Source: an uncultured Stenotrophomonas sp. (lineage in GTDB: Bacteria; Pseudomonadota; Gammaproteobacteria; Xanthomonadales; Xanthomonadaceae). From it: a stretch of 64,000 nt of DNA. Made by a program: the position numbers and the translations under genes. The stretch is taken from contig FLTS01000001.1 of NCBI GenBank assembly GCA_900078405.1, forward strand, positions 1,078,626-1,142,625, in the 5' to 3' direction. Shown here piece by piece: positions 9,140 to 18,736 of this stretch (its first letter is position 1; every line of letters starts with the position of its first letter). The notes under the pieces were generated by a model, which was not told where the DNA came from, did not search any database, and saw only the letters and a program-made list of their open reading frames with translations.

Positions 9140-10159
9140 ATGTTCTCCTGGCTCCTGGCCCTGCTGCTCGCCCTGACCCTCTGGGGCCTGACCTCCGCCT
9201 GGCTGTGGCTGGTCAAGCGCCGCAATACCGAGAACCAGCATGGCCTGGCCGCGCTGGCCGGCATGCGCTGGCGCGAGTTCTCGCAGATCGTGCACCGCGC
9301 CCTGAGCGAGCAGCGCAACCTGCACGAGCTGGTCAGTGACGAGGAAAACGCGGACCGCCGCACCAGCAGCGACTTCCTGATGGAAGGCAAGGAACGTTGG
9401 CTGATCAGCTGCAAGCACGGGCGCGCCTACCGGCTGGGCGCGACCTCCATCACCGAGATGGCCACCGCCCAGCAGCTGACCGGCGCCGGCAGGGGCGTGC
9501 TGATCACCGAGGGCCGGGTCGAGCGCGATGGCCTGGCCGCGGCGCAGAAACATGGCATCGAGGTGCTCGACGAGCGCAACCTGTGGCGCGCGCTCGCGCC
9601 ATTCGTGCCCGATGACACCCGGCAGACCGTCATCGGCGTCGCCCGCCGCGAGGCCATGCGCCAGACCGGCATTGCCGCACTGGGCGCGCTCACCGTGGGC
9701 CTGCTGGCCGGACTGGGCTACCAGACGACGCTGCACGAGGACGACGCACTGCCGGCGGCCCGTGCCACCAGCGCAGCGGCCGCCGCCGACAAGCCCCGGG
9801 TTCCGGCCACACCCGCCGCTGCCGAAACCGAAGCGGCCACGCCTGCCGGCGCCACCGACGCCACCGATAACACCGCGATGGCGGCCGAGGACCTCATCCA
9901 GAACCCCGATGCAGCCACCTTGCAGCGCTACCAGCAGGCCGTCTCCCGGAAGCTGGCCGGCACCCCGGGCATCATCAGCGGCATCTGGCTGACCCGCAGC
10001 ACCCTGTCGATCGAGCGCAGCGCCGACGACGCCACGGTATGGCCATTGATCTGCCGCGAAGTCGAACGCTACCCGGCCCTGCGCACCACCCGCATCCAGC
10101 TCAATCCGCGCCCCGGCACCAACGAACCGGTGCGCTGGCGGCAGTGCAGCACCATTTGA
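9140..10159 (+). CDS. membrane-anchored Mrr-like restriction endonuclease-fold protein
   Basis: A 339-residue protein with an N-terminal membrane helix (about 2-25), then a PD-(D/E)XK nuclease-like region: SSDFLMEGKERWLISCKHG (D78 ... C91-K92) followed by ITEMATAQQLTGAGRGVLITEG, the layout of the Mrr_cat family. A second hydrophobic helix (about 175-195) is followed by an Ala/Pro-rich linker and a C-terminal globular part (about 245-339) of unknown function. There is no methyltransferase nearby, so it is not an obvious restriction-modification system. Membrane-anchored Mrr-fold proteins are common in this bacterial family; their role is unsettled. It converges on hutC. Confidence 0.7.
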   Translation: MFSWLLALLLALTLWGLTSAWLWLVKRRNTENQHGLAALAGMRWREFSQIVHRALSEQRNLHELVSDEENADRRTSSDFLMEGKERWLISCKHGRAYRLGATSITEMATAQQLTGAGRGVLITEGRVERDGLAAAQKHGIEVLDERNLWRALAPFVPDDTRQTVIGVARREAMRQTGIAALGALTVGLLAGLGYQTTLHEDDALPAARATSAAAAADKPRVPATPAAAETEAATPAGATDATDNTAMAAEDLIQNPDAATLQRYQQAVSRKLAGTPGIISGIWLTRSTLSIERSADDATVWPLICREVERYPALRTTRIQLNPRPGTNEPVRWRQCSTI

Positions 10160-10163
10160 AGGC

Positions 10164-10275
10164 GGAAGTGAGTGGAGAGAAGTGAGAAGTGAGAAAGATC
10201 AAGAGCGATCTCCGCCTGCATGGGGTGATGGCAGCGCCGGCTTTTTCTCGCTTCTCGCTTCTCTTCACTCACTCC
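10164..10275. terminator. long wobble-compensated inverted repeat between convergent genes
   Basis: Left arm 10164-10197 and right arm 10242-10275 form a stem of about 33 bp around a 44-nt centre. Apart from one bulge, nearly all deviations from perfect pairing are G-U type, so an RNA hairpin would stay paired. The stop codon of hutC (10265-10267) lies inside the right arm. It probably acts as a bidirectional terminator for the nuclease-fold gene (+) and hutC (-). Confidence 0.6.
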
Positions 10276-11023
10276 TTGCCCCGCCCCCCGGTGCGAAACG
10301 CGCCACCAGGTCGTAGGCATCGCCGAGGAACATCTGCCGCACCCAGGTGATGGGCTGCTCGCCGAGCCAGGTCTGGCGGTCGATCACCAGACAAGCGGTA
10401 CCCGGCGGCACCTGCAGCAGCGCCGCCTCGCCGGCATCGGCGGCCACCGCGCTGATGCGGTGCTGGCCGCGCGTCCACGACACGTTCTGCAGCAGCCAGC
10501 TGCCCGGCGCGTGTCGTGAAAAATCCACATCCAATGTCTCCGGCACCGCTTCCGGGTTGATCAACCGCCGTTCCAGCGCCAGCGGCCTGCCATCGGCCAG
10601 GTGCAGGCAGCGCATCGCCAGCAATTTGTTCTTGCCGACCAGCCGCACTTCCTCGGCCACCTCGGCGCGCGCTTTGCGGTGTGCGCGTTCCAGCAGGCGG
10701 AAGCCGTAGACGTGGCCGCGCCCACCCACCGCCAACGCGATGTCGGGGATCTCCAGCGCCACCTGCTCCAGGTGCGGCGACTGCCGTGCCACGAACGACC
10801 CGGCGCGGCGGCGGCGCTCGATCATGCCACTCTCGGCCAGCGCGGTGAGCACCTTGTTCACCGTCATCCGCGAGCAGCCGTACTGCGCCATCAGCTCGTG
10901 CTCGAACGGGATGCGGAAGCCCGGCATCCATTCGCCGCTGAGGATGCGGCCTTCGATGTCGCCACGGATACGCTGGTTGAGGCTGGGCGCCTTCTTCCTG
11001 TCCTTGTCCACGCGTGCGTTCAA
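10265..11023 (-). CDS. hutC: histidine utilisation repressor HutC (GntR family)
   Basis: GntR/HutC-type repressor, 252 residues from the TTG at 11023, which overlaps the hutF stop (TTGA); a GTG at 11011 is the alternative. N-terminal winged helix-turn-helix (about 10-75: GRILSGEWMPGFRIPFEHELMAQYGCSRMTVNKVLTAL), then the UTRA ligand-binding domain (about 95-245; ERRLINPEAVPETL, ITWVRQMFLGDAYDLVARF). In this family urocanate is the inducer that releases the repressor from hut promoters. It is co-transcribed behind hutF, so the repressor would control its own synthesis through the single operator between hutF and hutI. Confidence 0.94.
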   Translation of the reverse strand: MNARVDKDRKKAPSLNQRIRGDIEGRILSGEWMPGFRIPFEHELMAQYGCSRMTVNKVLTALAESGMIERRRRAGSFVARQSPHLEQVALEIPDIALAVGGRGHVYGFRLLERAHRKARAEVAEEVRLVGKNKLLAMRCLHLADGRPLALERRLINPEAVPETLDVDFSRHAPGSWLLQNVSWTRGQHRISAVAADAGEAALLQVPPGTACLVIDRQTWLGEQPITWVRQMFLGDAYDLVARFAPGGGARSE

Positions 11024-12390
11024 CCCAGTATCCGTTGCAGCGCCGCACGATAACGCATGGCCACGGCGTCGCGGTGGACGTGGCGGCCGTCGCGTACCCA
11101 CTGCCGGCCGTTGCGCCACACCGAGCGCACCGCGCCGCCGCGTGCGGCGAACACCCGGCTGTCGAGCAGCGCATCGCCTTCGCGGCCTTCCAGCGAAGGG
11201 TGCGACGTATCCAGCTCGACCAGATCGGCCGGCGCCCCCACCGACAAGCCGGCCTGCATGCCCAATGCCTGCGCCGCGCCGGCCTGCGCCTGCTGGTACA
11301 GCCAGCGGCCGCTGGACAGCTCGCCCGGCGACACCACGTTGCGCCCGCGCAGGGCCAGGCGCTGGCCGTATTCGAGCAGGCGCAGTTCCTCGGCTGCGTC
11401 GATCAGCACGTTGGAATCGGAGCCGACGCCGAAGCGCCCGCCCTGCCCCACGAATTCGCGCATCGGAAACAGACCGTCGCCGAGGTTGGCCTCGGTGATC
11501 GGGCACAGGCCGGCCACCGCGCCGCTGGCGGCGATGCCGCGCACTTCGTCGTCTACCAGATGGGTGGCATGCACCAGACACCAGCGCTCGTCCACCGGCA
11601 CGTTGCCCAGCAGCCATTGCACCGGGCGCTGCCCGCTCCACGCCAGGCAGGCGTCGACCTCGCGCACCTGCTCGGCGATGTGGATGTGGATCGGCCCGTC
11701 CACCAGTGCCGGCAGTGCCTGCAACTGCTGCGGCGTGCACGCGCGCAGGCTGTGCGGGGCCAGCCCCAGCACCGCATCCTGCATGTCGTGCAGCGCCTGC
11801 CGGCAGCCGTCCAGCAGCGCGGCGAAACCTTCGATGTCATGCAGGAACCGGCGCTGCGCCGGCAACGGCGCGGCACCGCCGAAATCGCCGTGCGCGTAGA
11901 ACACCGGCAACAGGGTCAGGCCCAATCCGGTCGCGTTCGCGGCGGCGGCGATGCGACCTGCCATTTCGGCATGGTCGGCGTAACGCCGGCCATCCGACGC
12001 GTGGTGCAGGTAATGGAATTCGCCGACGCGGGTGAAGCCGGATTCCAGCATTTCCATGTAGGCCTGCTCGGCCACGGCCTGGAGGTCGTCCGGGCCGAGC
12101 CGGTCGAGGAAGCGGTACATCAGCTCGCGCCAGCTCCAGAAGCTGTCGCCCGAACGCCCGCCCACCTCGGTCAGCCCGGCCATCGCCCGCTGGAACGCAT
12201 GGCTGTGCAGGTTGCCCAGCCCCGGCACCACCGCGCCCAGCGGCTGCGCGCCGGGGTCGGCCGGCGCGTCGGCCGCCACCGCAATGATCCGCCCGTCCGC
12301 GCAATCGATGCGCACATCACGTGCCCAGCCCTGCGGCAGCAGGGCCTGTGCGGCATGGAAACGCTGCGGATTGGAAACTTCGTTCGCCAT
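11020..12390 (-). CDS. hutF: formimidoylglutamate deiminase HutF
   Basis: Amidohydrolase-fold enzyme of 456 residues that converts N-formimino-L-glutamate to N-formyl-L-glutamate plus ammonia, the first step of the two-step branch completed by HutG. Metal and active-site motifs are visible: NLHSHAFQ (HxH), HIHIAEQ, CLVHATHL and GSDSNVLID. The ATG at 12390 gives the standard N terminus MANEVSNPQRFHAAQALLP. It is read divergently from hutI and carries hutC directly behind it with overlapping stop and start codons. Confidence 0.95.
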   Translation of the reverse strand: MANEVSNPQRFHAAQALLPQGWARDVRIDCADGRIIAVAADAPADPGAQPLGAVVPGLGNLHSHAFQRAMAGLTEVGGRSGDSFWSWRELMYRFLDRLGPDDLQAVAEQAYMEMLESGFTRVGEFHYLHHASDGRRYADHAEMAGRIAAAANATGLGLTLLPVFYAHGDFGGAAPLPAQRRFLHDIEGFAALLDGCRQALHDMQDAVLGLAPHSLRACTPQQLQALPALVDGPIHIHIAEQVREVDACLAWSGQRPVQWLLGNVPVDERWCLVHATHLVDDEVRGIAASGAVAGLCPITEANLGDGLFPMREFVGQGGRFGVGSDSNVLIDAAEELRLLEYGQRLALRGRNVVSPGELSSGRWLYQQAQAGAAQALGMQAGLSVGAPADLVELDTSHPSLEGREGDALLDSRVFAARGGAVRSVWRNGRQWVRDGRHVHRDAVAMRYRAALQRILG

Positions 12391-12419
12391 CGCTGGACAC
12401 TCCCGGTAACTGCTGATTA

Positions 12420-12431
12420 TTGTATATACAA
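12420..12431. promoter_or_regulatory. HutC operator between hutF and hutI
   Basis: The perfect 12-bp palindrome TTGTATATACAA lies in the 60-bp gap between the divergent hutF and hutI starts. HutC-type operators in pseudomonads and relatives are TGTATATACA-like palindromes, so this site should bind HutC and control both transcripts. It ends 19 bases before the hutI ATG. Confidence 0.85.
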
Positions 12432-12450
12432 ATAGACGCGAGAGACGCGC

Positions 12451-13689
12451 ATGCACTGCGATACGGTCTGGCACAACGCCCACCTGATGACGCTCGAAGA
12501 TGCAGCGGGCGGGCTGGGCATCGTCCGCGACGGCATCGTCGCCGCACGCGATGGCCGCATCGTCCATGCCGGCCCCGCCGCCGGCGCACCCGCGTTCGAC
12601 GCCGCGCAGCGCATCGACTGCGGCGGCCGCTGGATCGGCCCCGGCCTGATCGACTGCCATACCCACCTCGTCTACGCCGGCAACCGCGCCAACGAGTTCG
12701 AGCAGCGCCTGCAGGGCGTGAGCTACGCCGACATCGCCCGCACCGGCGGCGGCATCGTTTCCACCGTGCGTGCCACCCGGCAAGCCGACGATGCGGCGTT
12801 GTTGAAGGCCACCCTGCCCCGCCTCGACGCGATGCTGGCAGAAGGCGTCACCACCATCGAGATCAAATCCGGTTACGGGCTGACCCTGGACGACGAGCGC
12901 AAGCAACTGCGCGTGGCGAAGCAGCTCGCGCAACTGCGCAAGGTCGAGGTCGTCCCCACCTTCCTCGGCGCGCACGCGGTGCCGCCGGGGCGGCAGGCGC
13001 AGGAATATCTCGACGAAGTGTGCAACGTGATGCTGCCGGCCATCGCCGCCGAAGGGCTGGCCGAGGCGGTGGACGTGTTCTGCGAGAACATCGCCTTCTC
13101 GCGCGACCAGGCCGCGCAGCTGTTCGCCGCCGCCCGTGCGCACGGGCTGGCGGTCAAGATCCACGCCGAGCAACTGAGCAACCAGCATGGCGCCGAACTG
13201 GCCGCGCAACACGGCGCGCTGTCGGCCGACCACATCGAGCATCTGGACGACGCCGGTATCGCCGCGATGCGCGCGGCCGGCACCGTCGCCGTGCTGCTGC
13301 CCGGCGCCTACTACTTCACCCGCGACACCACCCCGCCGCCAATCCAGAAACTGCGCGAGGCCGGCGTGCCGCTGGCGCTGGCCACCGACAGCAACCCCGG
13401 CACCTCGCCGCTGACCAGCCCGCTGCTGGCGATGAACATGGCCGCCACCCTGTTCCGCATGACCGTGGACGAGTGCATCGCCGGCTTCACCCGCGAAGCG
13501 GCGCGCGCGCTTGGGCGCCATGAGTGCATCGGCCGGCTTGCCGCCGGCATGGACTGCGACCTCGCCCTCTGGGACATCGACGCCCCGGCCGACCTGGTCT
13601 ACCGCATGGGCTTCAATCCCCTGCACGCCCGCGTGTTCCGCGGGCAACAAACACACCCCGCATCCCCGACCCCTGTAGGAGCGACGTGA
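12451..13689 (+). CDS. hutI: imidazolonepropionase HutI, C terminus encoded by a REP element
   Basis: Zinc/iron amidohydrolase of 412 residues that opens 4-imidazolone-5-propanoate to N-formimino-L-glutamate, the third step of histidine breakdown. Motifs: [13 protein letters not shown] (HxH), [25 protein letters not shown] and the metal Asp in [12 protein letters not shown]. The core ends around FRGQQ. The last residues (PVGAT) and the TGA stop at 13687-13689 are supplied by the GTAG palindromic element that begins at 13674, so the original stop has been replaced. The change affects only the tail and should be harmless. Confidence 0.95.
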   Translation: MHCDTVWHNAHLMTLEDAAGGLGIVRDGIVAARDGRIVHAGPAAGAPAFDAAQRIDCGGRWIGPGLIDCHTHLVYAGNRANEFEQRLQGVSYADIARTGGGIVSTVRATRQADDAALLKATLPRLDAMLAEGVTTIEIKSGYGLTLDDERKQLRVAKQLAQLRKVEVVPTFLGAHAVPPGRQAQEYLDEVCNVMLPAIAAEGLAEAVDVFCENIAFSRDQAAQLFAAARAHGLAVKIHAEQLSNQHGAELAAQHGALSADHIEHLDDAGIAAMRAAGTVAVLLPGAYYFTRDTTPPPIQKLREAGVPLALATDSNPGTSPLTSPLLAMNMAATLFRMTVDECIAGFTREAARALGRHECIGRLAAGMDCDLALWDIDAPADLVYRMGFNPLHARVFRGQQTHPASPTPVGAT

Positions 13690-13743
13690 GTCGCGACCGA
13701 AGCTTTCCCGGCAAAGCCCACCGCGACTCACGTCGCTCCTACA
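13674..13743. repeat. REP dimer, GTAGGAGCGACG head (copy 1)
   Basis: Perfect 22-bp inverted arms (13674-13695 and 13722-13743) beginning TGTAGGAGCGACGTGAGTCG, with the central spacer AGCTTTCCCGGCAAAGCCC, which is itself palindromic. It belongs to the GTAG-headed REP family typical of Stenotrophomonas/Xanthomonas genomes. It lies between hutI and hutH, supplies the hutI stop codon, and could form a stable hairpin in the hut mRNA. Confidence 0.92.
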
Positions 13744-13785
13744 ACAGCCTCCCATCCCCGCCTTGCAATCCACTGGAGTAACCCG

Positions 13786-15327
13786 ATGAATTCCCCCCTC
13801 GTGCTTCGCCCCGGCCACGTTCCGCTGGCGCAATGGCGACAGGTCTACCGCGGCGCCAGCGTGCGCCTGGACGCATCGGCGCAGGCCGCGGTGCTGCGCA
13901 GCGCGCAGGTGGTCGAAGCCATCGTCGCCAAGGGCGCGCCGGTGTACGGCATCAATACCGGCTTCGGCAAGCTGGCCAGCGTGCGCATCGAGCGCGAGGA
14001 TCTTGAAACCCTGCAGCGCAACATCGTGCTGTCGCATGCCGCGGGCGTCGGCGAGCCGATGCCGGCCAGCGTGGTGCGGCTGATGATGGCGCTCAAGCTC
14101 ACCAGCCTCGCGCAGGGCGCTTCCGGCATCCGTCCGCAGACGCTGGCGCTGCTCGAAGCCATGCTGCAGAAGGACGTGGTACCGGTGGTGCCGTGCCAGG
14201 GCTCGGTCGGCGCGTCCGGCGACCTCGCGCCGCTGTCGCACCTTGCCAGCGTGATGATCGGCGTCGGCGAAGCCTTCGTCGGCGGCGTGCGCATGTCCGC
14301 CGAACAGGCGTTCAGGCAGGCCGGGCTGGAACCGCTGGTACTGGGTGCGAAGGAAGGCTTGGCGTTGCTCAACGGCACCCAATATTCCACCGCCTACGCA
14401 CTGGCCGGCCTGTTCGACATCGAAACCGTGTTCCAGGCCGCGCTGGTCACCGGCGCGCTGTCGGTGGAAGCGGCGAAGGGCTCGGATACGCCGTTCGACC
14501 CTCGCATCCACGGCATCCGTGGCCAGCGCGGGCAGATCGCCACCGCCGCCGCGCTGCGCACGCTGATGGCCGGCTCGGCGATCCGCGAATCGCACCGCGA
14601 CAACGACGTGCGCGTGCAGGACCCGTACTGCCTGCGCTGCCAGCCGCAGGTGATGGGCGCGGCCTTCGACGTGATCCGGCAAGCGGCGACCACGCTGGAA
14701 ATCGAGGCCAACGGCGTGTCCGACAACCCGCTGGTGTTCACCGATACCGGCGAAGCGCTGAGCGGCGGCAACTTCCACGCCGAGCCGGTGGCCTTCGCCG
14801 CCGACATGCTGGCGATGGCCGTGTGCGAGATCGGCTCGATCAGCGAGCGCCGCGTCGCCATGCTGGTCGACCCGGCGCTGTCCGGCCTGCCCGCCTTCCT
14901 TACCCCGAAGCCGGGCCTGAACTCCGGTTTCATGATCCCGCAGGTCACTGCTGCGGCACTGGTGTCGGAAAACAAGCAGCGCGCCTACCCGGCCAGCGTC
15001 GATTCGATCCCCACCTCGGCCAATCAGGAAGACCACGTGTCGATGGCTGCGCACGGCGCGCGCCGCCTGCTGGCGATGGCGGAAAATGCCGCCAACGTCA
15101 TCGGCATCGAACTGCTGGCCGCCGCGCAGGGCTGCGACTTCCACGCCCCACTGCGCTCCAGCGATGCACTGGAGAAGGTGCGCGCCACCCTGCGCTCGCA
15201 GGTGCCGACGCTGCAGGACGACCGCTATTTCCACCCGGACATGGTCGCGGCTACCAACCTCGTCCGCAGCGGCGCGCTGGCCGTTGGCCTGGACGATCTG
15301 CTGCCGCGCGTGGAGCCCATCGCATGA
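13786..15327 (+). CDS. hutH: histidine ammonia-lyase HutH
   Basis: First enzyme of histidine catabolism: non-oxidative deamination of L-histidine to trans-urocanate. The 513-residue product has the A143-S144-G145 triad (in [14 protein letters not shown]) that cyclises to the MIO cofactor, the early [11 protein letters not shown] motif, the active-site region [16 protein letters not shown] and [18 protein letters not shown] lies 7 bases before the ATG at 13786. Its stop overlaps the hutG start (ATGA). Confidence 0.97.
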   Translation: MNSPLVLRPGHVPLAQWRQVYRGASVRLDASAQAAVLRSAQVVEAIVAKGAPVYGINTGFGKLASVRIEREDLETLQRNIVLSHAAGVGEPMPASVVRLMMALKLTSLAQGASGIRPQTLALLEAMLQKDVVPVVPCQGSVGASGDLAPLSHLASVMIGVGEAFVGGVRMSAEQAFRQAGLEPLVLGAKEGLALLNGTQYSTAYALAGLFDIETVFQAALVTGALSVEAAKGSDTPFDPRIHGIRGQRGQIATAAALRTLMAGSAIRESHRDNDVRVQDPYCLRCQPQVMGAAFDVIRQAATTLEIEANGVSDNPLVFTDTGEALSGGNFHAEPVAFAADMLAMAVCEIGSISERRVAMLVDPALSGLPAFLTPKPGLNSGFMIPQVTAAALVSENKQRAYPASVDSIPTSANQEDHVSMAAHGARRLLAMAENAANVIGIELLAAAQGCDFHAPLRSSDALEKVRATLRSQVPTLQDDRYFHPDMVAATNLVRSGALAVGLDDLLPRVEPIA

Positions 15328-16208
15328 ACGCTTCCCGCCCCGACTGGCTCCAACTCCATGAGGGCGACGCCCCGCTGATCGTCAGCTTCCCCCACACCGG
15401 CAGCGACCTCCCCGGCGAACTGACCGGCCGCTTCGTCTCGCCGTGGCTGGCACGGCGCGATGCCGACTGGTGGGTGCACGAGCTGTACGCCTTCGCCCGC
15501 GGACTCGGCGCCACCACCGTGCGCTCGACCCTCTCGCGTTCGGTCATCGACCTCAACCGTGACCCATCCGGCATCTCGCTGTATCCCGGCCAGAACACCA
15601 CCGGCCTGTGCCCGACCACCACCTTCGACAACCAGCCGCTGTACCGCGACGGCATGGCGCCGGACGAAGCGGAGATCGCGCGCCGTCGCGACACGTATTT
15701 CGCGCCCTACCACGCCGCGCTGGCTGAACAGATCGCACGCCTGCGGCAACGCCACGGCACCGTGGTGGTGTACGACGCGCATTCGATCCGCTCGCGCATC
15801 CCGCACCTGTTCGACGGCGAACTGCCGCAGTTCAACATCGGCACAAACAACGACACCACCTGCGACAACGCGCTGACCGACGTGGTCGAGAACCTGTGTG
15901 CGCTGAGCAGGCTGGGCCATGTGCGCAATGGCCGCTTCAAGGGCGGCTGGATCACCCGCCACTACAGCGACATCCCCGGCGGCGTGCACACCCTGCAGAT
16001 GGAGCTGGCCTGCCGCGGCTACATGCACGAGCCCGCCAGCATCGACGAGGGCAACTGGCCCACCCCCTACAGCCCCGACCACGCCACCCCAGTGCGCGAC
16101 ACCCTCCAGCAGGTGCTTCGTGCCTGCCTCGATTTTGCTATGCGTGCGAATCCCTCGCAAAAGCCCGCGCACCCAGGTGCGGACTCTTCACCAGGAGCAG
16201 ATGCATGA
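15324..16208 (+). CDS. hutG: N-formylglutamate deformylase HutG
   Basis: Hydrolyses N-formyl-L-glutamate to glutamate plus formate, completing the HutF/HutG branch. The 294-residue product has the N-formylglutamate amidohydrolase signature: [55 protein letters not shown] and a C-terminal [13 protein letters not shown]. The start overlaps the hutH stop, and its own stop (16206-16208) overlaps the hutU ATG at 16205, so hutH, hutG and hutU are translationally coupled. The tail ([15 protein letters not shown]) is low in complexity and carries the Shine-Dalgarno for hutU. Confidence 0.95.
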   Translation: MNASRPDWLQLHEGDAPLIVSFPHTGSDLPGELTGRFVSPWLARRDADWWVHELYAFARGLGATTVRSTLSRSVIDLNRDPSGISLYPGQNTTGLCPTTTFDNQPLYRDGMAPDEAEIARRRDTYFAPYHAALAEQIARLRQRHGTVVVYDAHSIRSRIPHLFDGELPQFNIGTNNDTTCDNALTDVVENLCALSRLGHVRNGRFKGGWITRHYSDIPGGVHTLQMELACRGYMHEPASIDEGNWPTPYSPDHATPVRDTLQQVLRACLDFAMRANPSQKPAHPGADSSPGADA

Positions 16209-17872
16209 CCCGCCACGACCCCACCCGCAGCCCGCGCGCGCCGCGCGGCAACACGCTCAACTGCAAATCCTGGCAGACCGAAGCGCCGTTCCGCATGTTG
16301 CAGAACAACCTCGACGCCGAAGTGGCCGAAGACCCCACCTCGCTGGTGGTCTATGGCGGCATCGGCCGCGCCGCGCGCGACTGGGAGAGCTACGACAGGA
16401 TCCTGGAAACGCTGAAGCGGCTGGACGACAACCAGACCCTGCTGGTGCAATCCGGCAAGCCGGTCGGCGTGTTTCCCACCCATCCCGACGCGCCGCGCGT
16501 GCTGATCGCCAACTCCAACCTGGTGCCGCACTGGGCCGACTGGGAGCACTTCAACGAGCTCGATAAAAAGGGCCTGATGATGTATGGCCAGATGACGGCC
16601 GGCTCGTGGATCTACATCGGTTCGCAGGGCATCGTGCAGGGCACCTTTGAGACCTTCGTCGAGATGGGCCGCCAGCACTACGGCGGCAGCCTGACCGGCA
16701 AATGGATCCTCACCGCCGGCCTCGGCGGCATGGGTGGTGCGCAACCATTGGCCGCCTCGCTGGCCGGCGCCAGCAGCCTGACCATCGAATGCCGCCAGAG
16801 CAGCATCGACTTCCGCCTGCGCACCCGCTACGTGGACGAACAGGCCAGCGACATCGACGACGCACTGACGCGCATCGCCAAATACACCGCCGCCGGCGAG
16901 GCCAAATCGATTGCATTGCTCGGCAACGCTGCCGAAATCCTGCCCGAACTGGTGCGCCGCGGCGTGCGCCCGGACTGCGTGACCGACCAGACCAGTGCGC
17001 ATGACCCGGTGCACGGCTACCTGCCGATCGGTTGGACCGTCGAACAGTGGCTCGCCGAACAGAAGACCAACCCGGGAAAGGTGCGCGACGCAGCCAAGGC
17101 CGCCATGCGCGTGCACGTCGAAGCCATGCTCGCCTTCCATGCGCAGGGCATCCCCACCGTGGATTACGGCAACAACATCCGCCAGATGGCCTTCGACGAA
17201 GGCCTGAAGAATGCGTTCGATTTCCCCGGCTTCGTGCCCGCCTACGTGCGCCCGCTGTTCTGCCGCGGCGTCGGCCCGTTCCGCTGGGTGGCACTCTCCG
17301 GCGACCCGGAAGATATCTACAAGACCGACGCCAAGGTCAAGGAAATCATCGCCGACGACCCGCACCTGCACCGCTGGCTGGACATGGCGCGCGAGCGCAT
17401 CAGTTTCCAGGGTCTGCCGGCGCGCATCTGCTGGGTCGGCCTCGGCCTGCGCCACAAGCTCGGTTTGGCGTTCAACGAAATGGTGCGCAACGGTGAACTC
17501 AAGGCTCCGGTGGTGATCGGCCGCGACCATCTCGACTCCGGCAGCGTCGCCTCGCCCAACCGCGAGACCGAAGCGATGAAGGACGGTTCCGACGCCGTGT
17601 CCGACTGGCCGCTGCTCAACGCCATGCTCAACGTCGCCGGCGGCGCGACATGGGTGAGCCTGCACCACGGCGGCGGCGTCGGCATGGGCTACAGCCAGCA
17701 CTCCGGTGTGGTCATCGTCTGCGACGGCAGCGAAGCCGCCGAGCAGCGCATTGCCCGCGTGCTGTGGAACGACCCCGGCACCGGCGTCATGCGCCACGCC
17801 GATGCCGGCTACGACATCGCCATCGACTGCGCGAAGGAAAAGGGGCTGGACCTGCCGGGGATTCTCGGCTGA
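16205..17872 (+). CDS. hutU: urocanate hydratase HutU
   Basis: Adds water to urocanate to give 4-imidazolone-5-propanoate, using tightly bound NAD as electrophile. The 555-residue product matches the family end to end: [19 protein letters not shown] near the start, [15 protein letters not shown] (NAD binding), [14 protein letters not shown], the active-site cysteine region [19 protein letters not shown], and [15 protein letters not shown]. An ATG at 16201 (MH...) is out of frame; the ATG at 16205 overlaps the hutG stop. Last gene of the hut operon, followed by a hairpin. Confidence 0.97.
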   Translation: MTRHDPTRSPRAPRGNTLNCKSWQTEAPFRMLQNNLDAEVAEDPTSLVVYGGIGRAARDWESYDRILETLKRLDDNQTLLVQSGKPVGVFPTHPDAPRVLIANSNLVPHWADWEHFNELDKKGLMMYGQMTAGSWIYIGSQGIVQGTFETFVEMGRQHYGGSLTGKWILTAGLGGMGGAQPLAASLAGASSLTIECRQSSIDFRLRTRYVDEQASDIDDALTRIAKYTAAGEAKSIALLGNAAEILPELVRRGVRPDCVTDQTSAHDPVHGYLPIGWTVEQWLAEQKTNPGKVRDAAKAAMRVHVEAMLAFHAQGIPTVDYGNNIRQMAFDEGLKNAFDFPGFVPAYVRPLFCRGVGPFRWVALSGDPEDIYKTDAKVKEIIADDPHLHRWLDMARERISFQGLPARICWVGLGLRHKLGLAFNEMVRNGELKAPVVIGRDHLDSGSVASPNRETEAMKDGSDAVSDWPLLNAMLNVAGGATWVSLHHGGGVGMGYSQHSGVVIVCDGSEAAEQRIARVLWNDPGTGVMRHADAGYDIAIDCAKEKGLDLPGILG

Positions 17873-17927
17873 CCCAGGGCCAACCTGGGGTTCCCTCCAT
17901 TCCTGGAAAGAACCTTCACGTCAAACC

Positions 17928-17958
17928 GGCATGGCCTTCCTTCGCGGAAGGCCATGCC
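17928..17958 (+). terminator. hairpin ending the hut operon
   Basis: A perfect 13-bp stem (GGCATGGCCTTCC pairing with GGAAGGCCATGCC) around a 5-nt loop, 55 bases after the hutU stop. There is only a weak T-run after it, so termination may be partial or Rho-assisted. Confidence 0.65.
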
Positions 17959-18092
17959 ATTTCCGCACCCCTGCATAGGGCGCAGCCATGCCGCAGCCAC
18001 GATATGGTATCCCCGCCCCGTCGTCGCACACAGTGATTCACCAGCCCAATCCGGGCCTTCACCCCTTGGCACCACCGACCACGAGAATGCCC

Positions 18093-18599
18093 ATGAATCC
18101 GGTCATCCGCGACGAGCGCCCCACCGACATCAACGCCATCACCCACCTCACCGAAGCCGCGTTCGCTACTGCACCCCATACCAGCCATACCGAACACTTC
18201 ATCGTCGCCGCCCTGCGCAGGGCCGGGCAGCTGAGCATTTCGCTGGTGGCGCTGGAAGGCGACGACCTCGTGGGCCATGTCGCGGTATCGCCGGTGACGC
18301 TCACCTCCGGCGACTCGGGCTGGTACGGACTGGGCCCCATCTCCGTACGCCCGGACCGGCAAGGCCGCGGCATCGGCTCGGCACTGATGGTTGAAGCCAT
18401 CGAGCGGCTCGGCGCAATCGGGAGTGCCGGCTGTGTGCTGTTGGGTGATCCAGCGTATTACGCCCGCTTCGGGTTCACGGCATGCGAACAGCTGGTGTTG
18501 CCCGGTGTGCCGGCGGAATACTTTCAGGCGTTGCCGCTGGCTGATGGAATACCTGCCGCCGAAGTCAGCTATCACACTGCATTCGAGGCGAGTGCCTGA
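18093..18599 (+). CDS. GNAT family N-acetyltransferase (YhbS-like)
   Basis: A 168-residue single-domain acetyltransferase. The acetyl-CoA loop is visible as LGPISVRPDRQGRGIGSALM, followed by the YhbS-type GDPAYYARFGF segment that forms the second half of the fold. The substrate is unknown. The ATG at 18093 gives the usual N terminus (NPVIRDERPTDINAITHL); an ATG two codons upstream is possible, and no strong Shine-Dalgarno separates them. It stands alone between the hut operon and a convergent L,D-transpeptidase gene. Confidence 0.85.
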   Translation: MNPVIRDERPTDINAITHLTEAAFATAPHTSHTEHFIVAALRRAGQLSISLVALEGDDLVGHVAVSPVTLTSGDSGWYGLGPISVRPDRQGRGIGSALMVEAIERLGAIGSAGCVLLGDPAYYARFGFTACEQLVLPGVPAEYFQALPLADGIPAAEVSYHTAFEASA

Positions 18600-18736
18600 T
18601 GGGGCCGCCCCGGTACCGGCTCATGACCGGCTTTCGCCACAAGTGAAATGGGCCAGTGCCGGAATCAGGCCGCTCCATTGCGGCGCTGCCCTGCACACCA
18701 ACGGCAATACACCGACGTGCCCTTCCGCCGTACCCT

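Noticed and set aside
11020..15234. A 1404-codon open frame on the minus strand across hutI and hutH
   Set aside because: Only the hutF part (11020-12390) has family motifs. The rest is the high-GC shadow of hutI and hutH, which are certain genes on the other strand.
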